From assembly GCF_004365965.1 (NCBI RefSeq), contig NZ_SOEB01000010.1:62001-126000 (forward strand): DNA of 64,000 bases. The letters are read 5' to 3'. Both the position numbers and the translations under genes were made by a program. Source of the DNA: Rhodovulum visakhapatnamense (lineage in GTDB: Bacteria; Pseudomonadota; Alphaproteobacteria; Rhodobacterales; Rhodobacteraceae). Each line of letters begins with the position of its first letter. The first letter of the stretch is position 1. Shown piece by piece: positions 1-8,167 of this stretch. The notes beneath the pieces were generated by a model. That model made no database searches and was not told where the DNA came from. It worked only from the letters and a program-made list of their open reading frames with translations.

Positions 1-726
1 GCCCTTTGCCAGATCGGTCCGGCCGCGGAGGCCGCGACCGACATTCCCGGCTACTGGTCCGTGCTTCCCGGCTGGCAGTCCTGGCAGGTGCCCAGCGCCT
101 ATCAGGTCGGGTTCGAGGGGTCTTCCGAACTGGCGGTCGCCTGCGGCCCCGAGGGACAGCCGGTAATGGGGGTGCTGGCCGACGGGACCACCTTGCCTGA
201 TGGCAGTTTCGAACGTCCCGCCAAGATCGGCGAGCGGCATTTCCTGATTGCCTGGACCGGGCAGGCGGGCCTTGCGCTGGCCCGCCCCGATGCCGAGTTC
301 CTGACGGCGATGCGCAGCGGTTCGACGCTGGTGCTGTACGATTATCAGGGCGCGCCGGTCGATTTCCGCCTGAGCGGCGCGGCCCAGGCGCTCGATTCCG
401 CGCTGGCAGGCTGTCCGCCGCCCCATGCGGCGCGGCCAGACCCGGCGGCAATGCGGCGCGCGCTTGACGAGACCCTGCAGGCGCGGACCGACCGCGAATG
501 CCGGGCGCTGGGTCGCGACGGGACCGAGATCGGGGCCGGGGCGGTGCGCGAGCGGCCGCTGCCGGGGTCCGATTATCCCGAGGTGTCGGTCGATTTCGGC
601 TATGTCTCCTGCCGCGAGGGGCTGCGGCTCCATCGCGATTTCTGCACCGAGGCGGGCTGCGCCCATCAGCGCTATCTGCCCGGCGCCTCGGCCTATGTCC
701 TGATCGAGAACGGCGACCCTGACTAG
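1..726 (+). CDS. Secreted-type hypothetical protein (5' end outside window)
   Basis: The reading frame is open from the first base and stops at TAG 724-726, so the start lies upstream of the window. At least 241 residues are visible. I do not recognise the family. What can be seen is a Cys-containing protein (several Cys, including two close pairs near the C-terminus) with a central strand-rich stretch containing RSGSTLVLYDY, a pattern reminiscent of periplasmic IalB-like domains. That resemblance is only suggestive. The residues just inside the window (CQIGPAAEAATDIPGYW) could be the end of a signal peptide region. It precedes xth by 93 bp on the same strand; nothing links them functionally. 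Confidence 0.6.
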   Translation, partial: ALCQIGPAAEAATDIPGYWSVLPGWQSWQVPSAYQVGFEGSSELAVACGPEGQPVMGVLADGTTLPDGSFERPAKIGERHFLIAWTGQAGLALARPDAEFLTAMRSGSTLVLYDYQGAPVDFRLSGAAQALDSALAGCPPPHAARPDPAAMRRALDETLQARTDRECRALGRDGTEIGAGAVRERPLPGSDYPEVSVDFGYVSCREGLRLHRDFCTEAGCAHQRYLPGASAYVLIENGDPD

Positions 727-819
727 GCGCAGGCTTCGGCTTGAGCCCCGGGGCGCTGCCGTCTAGGGTCGCGCCCGGCGCGTCGCCCGCGCAAAGCCCG
801 TCCGGACAAGGAGACCCCG

Positions 820-1608
820 ATGCCCTTCACGCTTGCCACCTGGAACATCAATTCGGTGCGGCTGCGTGCCCCGCTGGTCGCCCGTCTGATGGAAGAGCAG
901 GCGCCCGACATCCTTTGCCTGCAGGAATGCAAGTGTCCGGTCGAGAAGCTGCCGCTCGAGGTCTTCGCGCCGCTCGGCTACACCCATGTCGTGGCGCGCG
1001 GGCAGAAGGGCTATAACGGCGTCGCGATCCTGTCGAAGCTGCCGCTCGAGGATGCGGGATCGGTCGATTTCGCAGGGCTCGGTCAGGCCCGCCATGTCGC
1101 GGCGCGGCTGGAAAACGGCGTTCTGCTGCACAATTTCTACGTGCCTGCGGGCGGCGATGTGCCCGACCGCGCGGCCAACGAGAAATTCGGCCAGAAGCTC
1201 GACTTTCTCACCGAAATGCGGGACGCCTTCCGGGCCAGCCGCCCGGAACGGTCGATCCTGGTCGGCGATCTCAACATCGCGCCGGGCGAGGACGATGTCT
1301 GGTCGCACAAGCAGCTTCTGAAGATCGTCAGCCACACGCCCGTGGAGGTCGACCATCTGGCCGCGGCGCAAGAGGCGGGCGGCTGGGTCGACGTGACCCG
1401 CGCCCATATCCCCGAGGGCAAGCTTTATTCCTGGTGGTCCTACCGGGCGCGCGACTGGGACGCGGCCGACAAGGGGCGGCGGCTTGACCATGTCTGGGCG
1501 ACCCCCGACATCGCGGGCGCGGCCGGGGACAGCCGCATCCTGCGCCCGGTGCGGGGCTGGGACCAGCCCTCGGATCACGTGCCGGTCCTGGCGCGGTTCG
1601 ATCTCTAG
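820..1608 (+). CDS. xth: Exodeoxyribonuclease III
   Basis: A 262-residue enzyme of the EEP (exonuclease-endonuclease-phosphatase) superfamily, acting in base excision repair as AP endonuclease and 3'-5' exonuclease. Family hallmarks are in order: the N-terminal strand with Asn (ATWNINSVR), the metal-binding Glu in LCLQECK, VGDLNIAP in the middle, and the C-terminal RRLDHVWAT and SDHVPV motifs with the catalytic Asp-His. Length matches XthA. The ATG at 820 follows the purine-rich CAAGGAGA, a good ribosome site. It stands alone, 73 bp before the thioredoxin gene, and looks intact. Confidence 0.95.
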   Translation: MPFTLATWNINSVRLRAPLVARLMEEQAPDILCLQECKCPVEKLPLEVFAPLGYTHVVARGQKGYNGVAILSKLPLEDAGSVDFAGLGQARHVAARLENGVLLHNFYVPAGGDVPDRAANEKFGQKLDFLTEMRDAFRASRPERSILVGDLNIAPGEDDVWSHKQLLKIVSHTPVEVDHLAAAQEAGGWVDVTRAHIPEGKLYSWWSYRARDWDAADKGRRLDHVWATPDIAGAAGDSRILRPVRGWDQPSDHVPVLARFDL

Positions 1609-1681
1609 GCCTTCGCCCTTGGGTTTTGCGGCGGACCGCCTCATATATTGCGAAACGCTCTGACGGACGGAGACGGAGACA

Positions 1682-2596
1682 ATGCTGGAACTGGGTGGCA
1701 AGGCTGCTGGGACGGGCGGGGCCTCTGAGGCCCTGATCAAGGACGTCACCGAGGCGACCTTCATGGCGGACGTGATCGACGCCTCGCATGAGGTGCCGGT
1801 AATCGTCGATTTCTGGGCAACCTGGTGCGGCCCCTGCAAGACGCTGGGGCCGATGCTGGAACAGGCGGTGACCGCGGCGGGCGGGAAGGTGCGGATGGCC
1901 AAGGTCGATGTCGACCGCAACCAGACCATCGCGGCGCAGCTTCGCATCCAGTCGATCCCGACGGTCTATGCCTTCTATCAGGGCCAGCCGGTCGACGGCT
2001 TCCAGGGCGCTCTGCCCGGGTCCGAGGTGCAGGCTTTCGTCGACCGGGTGGCGGCGATCGCGGGCGATGGCGGGCTGGCCGAAGCGGTCGCCGCGGCCGA
2101 AGAGCTTCTGGCCGAAGGGGCCGCAGTCGAGGCCGCGCAGACCTTTGCCGCGATCCTCGGCGAGGACCCGAAGAACGCGCCCGCCTATGCCGGGCTCGCC
2201 CGCGCGCATCTGGCGCTGGGCGAGATCGACCAGGCGGAACAGTTCCTGCAGGCGGTGCAGCCCGAGATCGCCCGCGCGCCCGAGATCGAGGCCGCGCGCG
2301 CCCAGGTCGCGCTGGCGCGTCAGGCGGCCGAGGCCGGGCCGGTGGCCGAGCTGCGGGCAGCGGTCGATCACGACCCCGACAACCATCAGGCACGATTCGA
2401 GCTGGCCAAGGCCCTGCATGCCGGTGGCGAGGTCGAGGCGGCGGTGGACGAACTGCTGGAGCTGTTCCGCCGCGACCGCGAGTGGAATGACGGAGCCGCG
2501 AAAGCCCAGCTTTTCACCATCTTCGACGCGCTGAAGCCGCAGGACCCCATCGTCCTGAAAGGCCGCCGAAAACTGTCGTCGATGATATTTGCCTGA
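1682..2596 (+). CDS. Thioredoxin-TPR co-chaperone (CnoX/YbbN family)
   Basis: A 304-residue protein with an N-terminal thioredoxin domain (about residues 20-120, motif WATWCGPCKTLGPM) followed by an alanine-rich helical region made of TPR-like repeats to the C-terminus. This is the architecture of CnoX/YbbN, a holdase that protects clients from oxidation and hands them to GroEL. The CXXC pair is complete here, as in the Caulobacter type and unlike E. coli YbbN, so thiol chemistry is plausible. The start follows a repeated GGAGACGGAGAC ribosome-binding sequence. It runs directly into the Lon-domain gene (3-bp gap), suggesting co-transcription. Confidence 0.9.
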   Translation: MLELGGKAAGTGGASEALIKDVTEATFMADVIDASHEVPVIVDFWATWCGPCKTLGPMLEQAVTAAGGKVRMAKVDVDRNQTIAAQLRIQSIPTVYAFYQGQPVDGFQGALPGSEVQAFVDRVAAIAGDGGLAEAVAAAEELLAEGAAVEAAQTFAAILGEDPKNAPAYAGLARAHLALGEIDQAEQFLQAVQPEIARAPEIEAARAQVALARQAAEAGPVAELRAAVDHDPDNHQARFELAKALHAGGEVEAAVDELLELFRRDREWNDGAAKAQLFTIFDALKPQDPIVLKGRRKLSSMIFA

Positions 2597-2599
2597 CGG

Positions 2600-3268
2600 A
2601 TGGCGCGGCCTAGCTTCTCGGGCATGTTCTCAGCGGTCGACCTGCCCGAAACCATTCCCGTTTTCCCGTTGCCAGGGGCGCTGTTGCTGCCACGGGCGCG
2701 GCTCCCCCTGCATATCTTCGAGCCGCGCTATCTGGCGATGCTTGACGATACGCTGAAGACCCCGCATCGGCTGATCGGCATGGTGCAGCCGCGCGAGGTG
2801 CCCGGCTCGGACGAGCGCAAGCTGCATGCGATCGGCTGCGCCGGGCGCGTGACGGCATTTTCCGAGACCGAGGACGGGCGCTACCTGATCACGCTGTCCG
2901 GGATCTCGCGGTTCCGGATGACGCGCGATCAGGCCGGGTTCACGCCCTATATCCGCGCCGAAGTGGCCTGGGACGGGTTCGGCCGCGATCTCGGGCCGGG
3001 GGAGGACGATCCGGGCTTTGACCGCGAGGCCTTTCTCAACTTGCTCGGCCGGTTCTTCGCCAGCCGCGGTCTTTCGACCGACTGGGACAGCCTGCGCGAG
3101 GCCGAGGACGAGTTGCTGATCAGCTCTCTGTCGATGCTCTGCCCCTTCGCGCCCGAGGACAAGCAGGCGCTGCTGGAGGCGCCGTCACTTTCGACGCGGC
3201 GCGAAACCCTTGTGACCCTCATCGAATTTGCCCTACGAAGCGGCAACGACGAGGAGAAGATGCAATGA
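2600..3268 (+). CDS. Lon substrate-binding (LON N-terminal) domain protein
   Basis: A 222-residue stand-alone version of the Lon protease N-terminal domain (motifs [13 protein letters not shown] and [10 protein letters not shown] near the start). The ATPase and protease domains of Lon are absent, which is normal for this family. Its biochemical role is not settled, although the fold binds unfolded protein. The start could be ATG 2600, just after the upstream stop, or ATG 2624, closer to the conserved domain; I give the longer form. It overlaps the next gene by 4 bp (ATGA), so it is probably translationally coupled to the Trm112-like protein. Confidence 0.85.
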   Translation: MARPSFSGMFSAVDLPETIPVFPLPGALLLPRARLPLHIFEPRYLAMLDDTLKTPHRLIGMVQPREVPGSDERKLHAIGCAGRVTAFSETEDGRYLITLSGISRFRMTRDQAGFTPYIRAEVAWDGFGRDLGPGEDDPGFDREAFLNLLGRFFASRGLSTDWDSLREAEDELLISSLSMLCPFAPEDKQALLEAPSLSTRRETLVTLIEFALRSGNDEEKMQ

Positions 3269-3447
3269 ACGACGTGACCCAAGCCGACCGGAAGATGCTC
3301 GAATCGCTGGTCTGCCCGGTGACCCACGGGCCGCTGGCCTATGATCCGGACCGCCAGGAGCTGGTGTCGAAATCGGCCGGGCTGGCCTTTCCGATCCGCG
3401 GCGGGATTCCGATCATGCTGGTCGACGAGGCGCGGCGGCTCGACTGA
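3265..3447 (+). CDS. Trm112-like small zinc-ribbon family protein (YcaR type)
   Basis: A 60-residue protein with the Trm112/YcaR core: [13 protein letters not shown], then a strand containing [13 protein letters not shown] and an acidic Asp-Glu-Ala end. In bacteria these proteins accompany methyltransferases or lipid A genes, but the role is not defined. Only one Cys is visible (in VCPVT), so full zinc binding is unlikely for this member. The start overlaps the upstream gene by 4 bp. It is the last gene of the left block and converges on crtC. Confidence 0.88.
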   Translation: MNDVTQADRKMLESLVCPVTHGPLAYDPDRQELVSKSAGLAFPIRGGIPIMLVDEARRLD

Positions 3448-3470
3448 GCGGCCACGCCGGGTCTGGACCC

Positions 3471-3491
3471 CGATTTTTCTGCGAAAAATCG
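3471..3491. terminator. Hairpin between convergent Trm112-like gene and crtC
   Basis: A 9-bp perfect inverted repeat (CGATTTTTC / GAAAAATCG) with a 3-nt loop lies in the 54-bp gap between two convergent genes. The T and A runs sit inside the stem, so on either strand the hairpin could act as a bidirectional terminator, but it lacks a separate U tract. Function inferred from position. Confidence 0.5.
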
Positions 3492-3501
3492 CGCCCGGGC
3501 C

Positions 3502-4428
3502 CTATCGCGGGCTGGGCCATCCAGGCTTTCGCGGGACCTTGACGGCCAGCATCGGCTTGATCAGCGGGCTGGCGAAACGGTCCAGATCGAGCGCCTCGTG
3601 CACGCCCACCATCTCTTCGCCGAACACCTTTGTGCGGATCGCCGACCGGCAGTAGAAGGGCGCATCCAGCATGTCGTGCACCTGCCGGGGCGTGTAGCCC
3701 GGATCGGCCCGGGTTTCGCGCCGGACCAGCCATTTCGACCGGGCAAACCGGGTGCGGGGCGGGGCCTCGACCACCTCGGCGCGGCCGTTCGCGTCGAAAT
3801 GGACGCCCAGCGCCAGTTCCGATCCGTCCCGCACCGAGGCATCGTAAAAGCACCAGGCGCCGTTCGCCTTGGTCGGGAACCGCCCCCAGGTCCAGTAGCT
3901 GAAATCGTCCTCAAGTGCCGCGGTGCCGAAATTCGCGTCGAAATAGCCGTGCCCGGTCCATTGCCAGCCCGGCTGGTTCAGGTCGACCTCGATCTCGGAC
4001 GACGGGCCGAACGGCCGCCAGATATGGGTGCCATCGGCCTTGAGCGGCAGCTCGACCCCGGTCACGGCCGAAGGCGTCACCGTCACCCGGCCCTTCAGCC
4101 GGCCCATATGCGGCCAGGTCATCTCGTCGATGTCGAAGATCAGCTTGCCGCCGGCCCAGGTCAGCTTCGACGGCCCCACCTGGAAGGTGTTTCTCGTCTG
4201 CTGTAGGGCGGCGCGGCCCCGGTCGGTCATGGTCCAGCGTCCGCCCGGCCCGTAGGTCGCGACGTTGATGCAACAATGGTTCTCGGGGCTCTTCCGGCCC
4301 GACCAGCGGTACCACGGCGAGAAGACCGAGCCGATGAACGAGATGATCGAAATCGACCGCTCGCCGTCATGACTCAGGCCGTCGACATACCACCACGCAT
4401 AGCCGTTCGCGGGGACGTCGAGGGCGAA
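3502..4428 (-). CDS. crtC: Hydroxyneurosporene synthase (carotenoid 1,2-hydratase) CrtC; start codon missing in frame
   Basis: CrtC adds water across the terminal double bond of neurosporene or its derivatives in the spheroidene branch. The product has the family signature NGYAWWYVDGLS at its N-terminus, then SVFSPWYRWSG, HCCINVATYGPGG and WTGHGYFDANFG. The body is intact to the stop at 3502. The 5' end is odd. In this frame there is no ATG, GTG or TTG between the conserved N-terminus and a point about 300 bp upstream, inside crtD. A GTG at 4430-4432 would give an ordinary start if one base (near 4429) were absent. The end at 4428 marks where the conserved frame begins and is not a verified start. 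Either there is a single-base sequence error or crtC is frameshifted. It overlaps the end of crtD. Confidence 0.85.
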   Translation of the reverse strand, partial: FALDVPANGYAWWYVDGLSHDGERSISIISFIGSVFSPWYRWSGRKSPENHCCINVATYGPGGRWTMTDRGRAALQQTRNTFQVGPSKLTWAGGKLIFDIDEMTWPHMGRLKGRVTVTPSAVTGVELPLKADGTHIWRPFGPSSEIEVDLNQPGWQWTGHGYFDANFGTAALEDDFSYWTWGRFPTKANGAWCFYDASVRDGSELALGVHFDANGRAEVVEAPPRTRFARSKWLVRRETRADPGYTPRQVHDMLDAPFYCRSAIRTKVFGEEMVGVHEALDLDRFASPLIKPMLAVKVPRKPGWPSPR

Positions 4429-5909
4429 GCACGGTCCGTCAAGATCGCCTCGGCCGCGTGCCGTCCGGAGAGGGTTGCCATCGGGATGCCCGCGCCGGGA
4501 TGCGTCCCGCCCCCCGCCAGATAGAGCCCCGCGACCGTCGTCCGCGCCGTCGGCCGCTTCAGCGCTGCCGTCAGTCCGTGCGGGCTCCGCCCGTAGAGGG
4601 AACCGTCCGAGGCCGGAAACAGCTTCGCGAACTGGCGCGGCGTCGTCAGCGCCTGAACCCCCGGCCTCGGGTCGAAGGTCAGCCCGAACCGGGCCAGTGT
4701 CTGGAAGGTGCGTGTCCGGCACGTCTCTTTCTCCTCGTCGGTCGGGTCCGCCCCGTCTGCCGCGGGCGGGCCATTCATGATGATCTCGAACCGTTCGAGC
4801 CCCTCGGGGCTGCGGCCGGTGCCGCGGTCCTGGGCGCAGATGTAAAGAGTCGGGTCCTCGGGCATCTCGCCCCGGGCGATAGGATCGAATTCGGCATGCG
4901 CGTCGTCGCAGAAGAAGACGTTGTGGTGAACCATCTCGGGGCCGTGGGGTTCCGCGGCATAGGACCACACATAGGCCGACAGGCTGCGCGGGCGGACCGC
5001 GTCGGGGGCTACGGTCTCGCGTAGGCCCTCGCCCAGAAGCCCGGCCGCAAGTGCCGCCGGATCGCCGTTGAACACCACCACATCGGCCGGAAGCCGGGCG
5101 CCGCTGTCCAGATGCACCGCGGCCGCCGCGCCCTGCTGTATCTCGACCCGGGTGGCGCGGTGGCCGAAGGTGAAGCGCACGCCCTTGTCATGGGCCAGCT
5201 GTTCCAGCGCGCGGGCCAGCCGGTGCATGCCGCCCTCGACCCGCCAGACGCCCTGTTCCTCGGCATGCCAGATCAGCGACAGCAGCGCGGGCGACTGGAA
5301 TGGCGAGCCGCCGACATAGGTCGCGTAGCGCCCGAAAAGCTGGGCGAGCCGCCGGTCGGAAAACGCCTTGCCGAGCGCCTGCGCGAGGCTGCGATGCGGC
5401 GCCATGTCCAGCGCCAGCCAGGGATGGGTTGCCACATGCCGGGTCAGCGCCCCTTGCGAGGGCTCGGCCGCGCGCATCATCGGTGCGTCGAAGGCGTGAA
5501 AAAGCCGCTCGGACCGGCGACAGAAGGCGCGGAACTCCTTTTCCGCCCGCGTGCCCGCGAACCGGCCCACCGCATCGGCGCTTTGCTCGCGTGAGGCGAA
5601 AAGATCGAGCGTCGAGCCGTCGGGCCACCAGTGCCGCGCCAGCACCTCTTCGCGGTGCAGGGTTACGTAATCGGACAGCCGCGCGCCGACACTGTCGAAC
5701 AGCTCTTCGAAGACCGGGCGCAGGGTCATCACCGTGGGGCCGGCATCGACCGGACCCGCATCGCTGTCAAAGGTGCGCATCTTGCCGCCGGGCACCGGCG
5801 CACGGTCGACGACCTCGACCTCAAGACCCGCATGGGCCAGCCGGATCGCGGCCGAAAGCCCGCCCATCCCCGCCCCGATCACGACGACTTTTCCCGGCGA
5901 TCCGGCCAT
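4374..5909 (-). CDS. crtD: Hydroxyneurosporene / methoxyneurosporene dehydrogenase CrtD
   Basis: A 511-residue FAD-dependent carotenoid 3,4-desaturase of the CrtI/CrtD phytoene-desaturase family. The N-terminal dinucleotide-binding motif VVVIGAGMGGLSAAIRLA is followed by GGKMRTF; near the C-terminus LYLAGGGTHPGAGIPMA is the flavin-binding signature. It acts after CrtC and with CrtF in spheroidene synthesis, at the membrane. Length is slightly above the usual ~495, because the last ~20 residues run into crtC in another frame. It is divergent from crtE; the shared 126-bp region holds two PpsR-type sites. Confidence 0.93.
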   Translation of the reverse strand: MAGSPGKVVVIGAGMGGLSAAIRLAHAGLEVEVVDRAPVPGGKMRTFDSDAGPVDAGPTVMTLRPVFEELFDSVGARLSDYVTLHREEVLARHWWPDGSTLDLFASREQSADAVGRFAGTRAEKEFRAFCRRSERLFHAFDAPMMRAAEPSQGALTRHVATHPWLALDMAPHRSLAQALGKAFSDRRLAQLFGRYATYVGGSPFQSPALLSLIWHAEEQGVWRVEGGMHRLARALEQLAHDKGVRFTFGHRATRVEIQQGAAAAVHLDSGARLPADVVVFNGDPAALAAGLLGEGLRETVAPDAVRPRSLSAYVWSYAAEPHGPEMVHHNVFFCDDAHAEFDPIARGEMPEDPTLYICAQDRGTGRSPEGLERFEIIMNGPPAADGADPTDEEKETCRTRTFQTLARFGLTFDPRPGVQALTTPRQFAKLFPASDGSLYGRSPHGLTAALKRPTARTTVAGLYLAGGGTHPGAGIPMATLSGRHAAEAILTDRASPSTSPRTAMRGGMSTA

Positions 5910-5950
5910 TTTTGATCCACCTCAAGGAATGTTGACTCGGGACCATAGAC

Positions 5951-5968
5951 TGTCCACCCTGATTTACA
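5951..5968. promoter_or_regulatory. PpsR/CrtJ-type site 1, crtD-crtE intergenic
   Basis: TGT followed by exactly 12 bases and ACA (TGTC...TACA). This matches the established PpsR/CrtJ palindrome TGT-N12-ACA, which represses carotenoid and bacteriochlorophyll genes in oxygen. A TACAAT hexamer overlaps its right edge. Eight bases separate it from site 2, the spacing used for cooperative binding of CrtJ at bchC. Confidence 0.8.
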
Positions 5969-5976
5969 ATCGTGAA

Positions 5977-5994
5977 TGTCTCGCCGTCCTGACA
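5977..5994. promoter_or_regulatory. PpsR/CrtJ-type site 2, crtD-crtE intergenic
   Basis: TGTC-N10-GACA, a full match to the PpsR consensus, 8 bp from site 1 and 41 bp before the crtE start. Because crtD and crtE diverge from this region, the pair could repress both operons. Confidence 0.82.
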
Positions 5995-6035
5995 GCTGCG
6001 TTTGGGGGCGGCGGGCCGACATTGGGGAGCCGTTC

Positions 6036-6905
6036 ATGGACATTTCGGCGCGAATCGAGGCCGCGATGCGGCAGGCGATTGCCGAGGGGCAGGCAGGGGC
6101 CGCGCCCGGCAAACTGGCATCGGCCTTCGAATATGCCCTGACGCCCGGCGGCGCCCGCATTCGTCCGACGATCTGCCTCAATGTGGCGCGCGCCTGCGGC
6201 GACGACCGCCCGGCGCTGGCCGATGCCGCAGCCATTTCCATCGAGCTGATCCACTGCGCGAGCCTCGTGCATGACGACATGCCCTGTTTCGACGATGCCG
6301 ATATCCGCCGCGGCAAGCCCGCGCTGCACAAGGCCTATGGCCAGCCGCTGGCACTGCTGACCGGCGACAGCCTGATCGTGGCGGGCTTCGAGGTGATCGC
6401 GCGCGCTGCCCATCACGACTGTGCCCGCGCGGTCGAACTGATCCGCATCCTGGGCCAGCGCACCGGCATGCCTTATGGCATCTGCGCCGGGCAGGGCTGG
6501 GAAAGCGAGGATCAGATCGACCTTTCCGCCTATCACCGGGCCAAGACCGGGGCGCTGTTCATCGCCGCGACCAGCATGGGCGCGGTGGCGGCAGGCCAGC
6601 CGGCCGAGCCTTGGGAAGAGCTGGGCGACCGCATCGGCGAGGCCTTCCAGGTGGCCGACGATCTGAAGGACGCGCTGCTCGATGCCGAAGCGATGGGCAA
6701 GCCCGCAGGTCAGGACGAGGCCCATGGCCGCCCCAGCGCCGTGACCGAGCTGGGCGTCGAGGGCGCGGTGCAGCGCTTCCGCGATATCCTGTCGGGCGCC
6801 ATCGCCTCGATTCCCTCCTGTCCGGGCGAGGCCGATCTGGCGGCGATGGTGCGCCACATGGCCGAACGGCTGATCCCCGAACCCGCGCGTCTGCCCGCAG
6901 AATGA
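6036..6905 (+). CDS. crtE: Geranylgeranyl diphosphate synthase CrtE
   Basis: A 289-residue trans-prenyltransferase that makes GGPP for carotenoids and for the bacteriochlorophyll tail. The first aspartate-rich motif is visible as [17 protein letters not shown] and the second as [16 protein letters not shown] 6036 is chosen over an in-frame ATG at 5976 because GGGGAG stands 8 bases ahead of it, the family begins here, and the 5976 start would lie inside a PpsR site. It overlaps crtF by 4 bp (ATGA), indicating coupling. Confidence 0.95.
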   Translation: MDISARIEAAMRQAIAEGQAGAAPGKLASAFEYALTPGGARIRPTICLNVARACGDDRPALADAAAISIELIHCASLVHDDMPCFDDADIRRGKPALHKAYGQPLALLTGDSLIVAGFEVIARAAHHDCARAVELIRILGQRTGMPYGICAGQGWESEDQIDLSAYHRAKTGALFIAATSMGAVAAGQPAEPWEELGDRIGEAFQVADDLKDALLDAEAMGKPAGQDEAHGRPSAVTELGVEGAVQRFRDILSGAIASIPSCPGEADLAAMVRHMAERLIPEPARLPAE

Positions 6906-8047
6906 CCGACGCCGTTTCGGGAACCGGACCCGCGCGCCGCAGCGGGGTCAACTGGCGTCGCTGGCGCAACCGCAAGATCGCGGACCGCGGCTTTCAGAGC
7001 TGGGCCAGCCGCTTTTTCCTGACGCGGGGCCATGTCCGCCGCGAGGGCGAGCGGATGTTCGATCTGGTCTCGGGCTTCGTCTACAGCCAGGTTCTGTGGA
7101 CCGTGGTCGAGCTTGATCTGCTGGACGCCACCTGCGACGAGGCGCAAAGCCTTGCGGCGCTGGCCCATCGCGCGGCGATTCCGGTCGACCGGATGGAGGC
7201 GCTGATGCAGGCGGGCACGGCGCTTGGCCTCTTCGACCGGGTGGGGCCCGGCTATCAGCTGTCGGCGCTGGGCGCCGCGCTGATGGGCGCGCCGGGCGTG
7301 GTCGACATGATCCGCCATCACGACGTCTTCTATCGCGACATGCAGGACCCGCTTGCGGTGCTGCGCGGCGAGAAAGAGACCGAACTGGCGCGATTCTGGC
7401 CCTATGTCTTTGGCGCGGGGGCTGCGGAAAACCCCGAGACCGCCCAGCGCTATTCGAAACTCATGGCCGACAGCCAGGCGCTGGTCGCCGAAGAGACCCT
7501 GCGCGCGATCCGGTTCGACGGGGTCACGCGGCTGATGGATGTGGGCGGCGGCACCGGCGCCTTCCTCGCTTCGGTGGGGGCGGCCTGCCCCGATCTGAAG
7601 ATGACGCTGTTCGACCTGCCCGCCGTGGTGCCCGCCGCCGAAGAGCGGTTCCGGGCGCTGGGCATGGCCGGCCGGGTGACGGTGCGGGGCGGCAGCTTCC
7701 GCGACGATCCGCTGCCCGAGGGCGCGGATGCGGTGTCGCTGGTGCGGGTCTGCTACGACCATGCCGACGAGACGGTCAGGGCGCTGATGCGCAAGATCCA
7801 TGACGCCCTTCCGCCCGGCGGGCGGCTGATCGTATCCGAGCCGATGGCGGGCGGCGCGCATCCCAACCGGTCGGGCGACGCTTATTTCGCATTCTACTGC
7901 ATGGCGATGGGAACCGGCCGTGCGCGGTCCCCGGAACGCCTGGCGGAAATGATGAAAGAGGCAGGATTCCAAGGGGTTGAGATGCCCCGGACTCGCCGTT
8001 CCTATATCACGTCGGTTGTGGTGGGGCGAAAGCCCGGGGCGACATAA
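6902..8047 (+). CDS. crtF: Demethylspheroidene O-methyltransferase CrtF
   Basis: A 381-residue SAM-dependent methyltransferase that methylates the 1-hydroxyl introduced by CrtC, a late step to spheroidene. It has the plant-type O-methyltransferase layout: an N-terminal dimerisation helix region with a winged-helix fold, then the SAM motif [14 protein letters not shown] and the downstream [10 protein letters not shown]. The ATG overlaps the crtE stop. The gene ends 15 bp before the paired PpsR sites that precede bchC, so bchC expression may combine readthrough from crtEF with its own promoter (the known superoperon arrangement). Confidence 0.94.
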   Translation: MTDAVSGTGPARRSGVNWRRWRNRKIADRGFQSWASRFFLTRGHVRREGERMFDLVSGFVYSQVLWTVVELDLLDATCDEAQSLAALAHRAAIPVDRMEALMQAGTALGLFDRVGPGYQLSALGAALMGAPGVVDMIRHHDVFYRDMQDPLAVLRGEKETELARFWPYVFGAGAAENPETAQRYSKLMADSQALVAEETLRAIRFDGVTRLMDVGGGTGAFLASVGAACPDLKMTLFDLPAVVPAAEERFRALGMAGRVTVRGGSFRDDPLPEGADAVSLVRVCYDHADETVRALMRKIHDALPPGGRLIVSEPMAGGAHPNRSGDAYFAFYCMAMGTGRARSPERLAEMMKEAGFQGVEMPRTRRSYITSVVVGRKPGAT

Positions 8048-8061
8048 TGCTCGGGCCGGGC

Positions 8062-8079
8062 TGTCTAAAAAAGTTGACA
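8062..8079. promoter_or_regulatory. PpsR/CrtJ-type site 1 upstream of bchC
   Basis: TGTC-N10-GACA palindrome with an AT-rich core, a full match to the PpsR/CrtJ consensus. It overlaps the TTGACA hexamer of the predicted bchC promoter, so binding would block RNA polymerase. Confidence 0.88.
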
Positions 8080-8101
8080 CTTGGACCTGTCTAAATAAAC
8101 T
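8074..8101 (+). promoter_or_regulatory. Predicted sigma-70 promoter of bchC
   Basis: TTGACA at 8074-8079 and TAAACT at 8096-8101 are separated by 16 bp. The -35 hexamer lies in PpsR site 1 and the -10 in site 2, as is known for the bchC promoter of Rhodobacter. Assigned by pattern and position; no transcription start is known here. Confidence 0.65.
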
Positions 8102-8105
8102 GACA
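8088..8105. promoter_or_regulatory. PpsR/CrtJ-type site 2 upstream of bchC
   Basis: A second TGTC-N10-GACA palindrome, again exactly 8 bp after the first. Both sites have the TGTCTAAA left half. It overlaps the -10 region and ends 62 bp before the bchC start. Confidence 0.88.
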
Positions 8106-8167
8106 AGAGCCAATCACCAATGAGTGAGTCCCGTTCAAGCGGGCAAGCGTCAGGAAGGGAAACGTCC

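Noticed and set aside
763-1947. A 394-codon minus-strand frame over xth and the thioredoxin gene
   Set aside because: It spans two clear genes on the other strand and has no recognisable domain.
5932-5937. TTGACT as a -35 box for crtE
   Set aside because: No -10 hexamer at a proper distance; TACAAT at 5965-5970 is too far, so I did not call a promoter.
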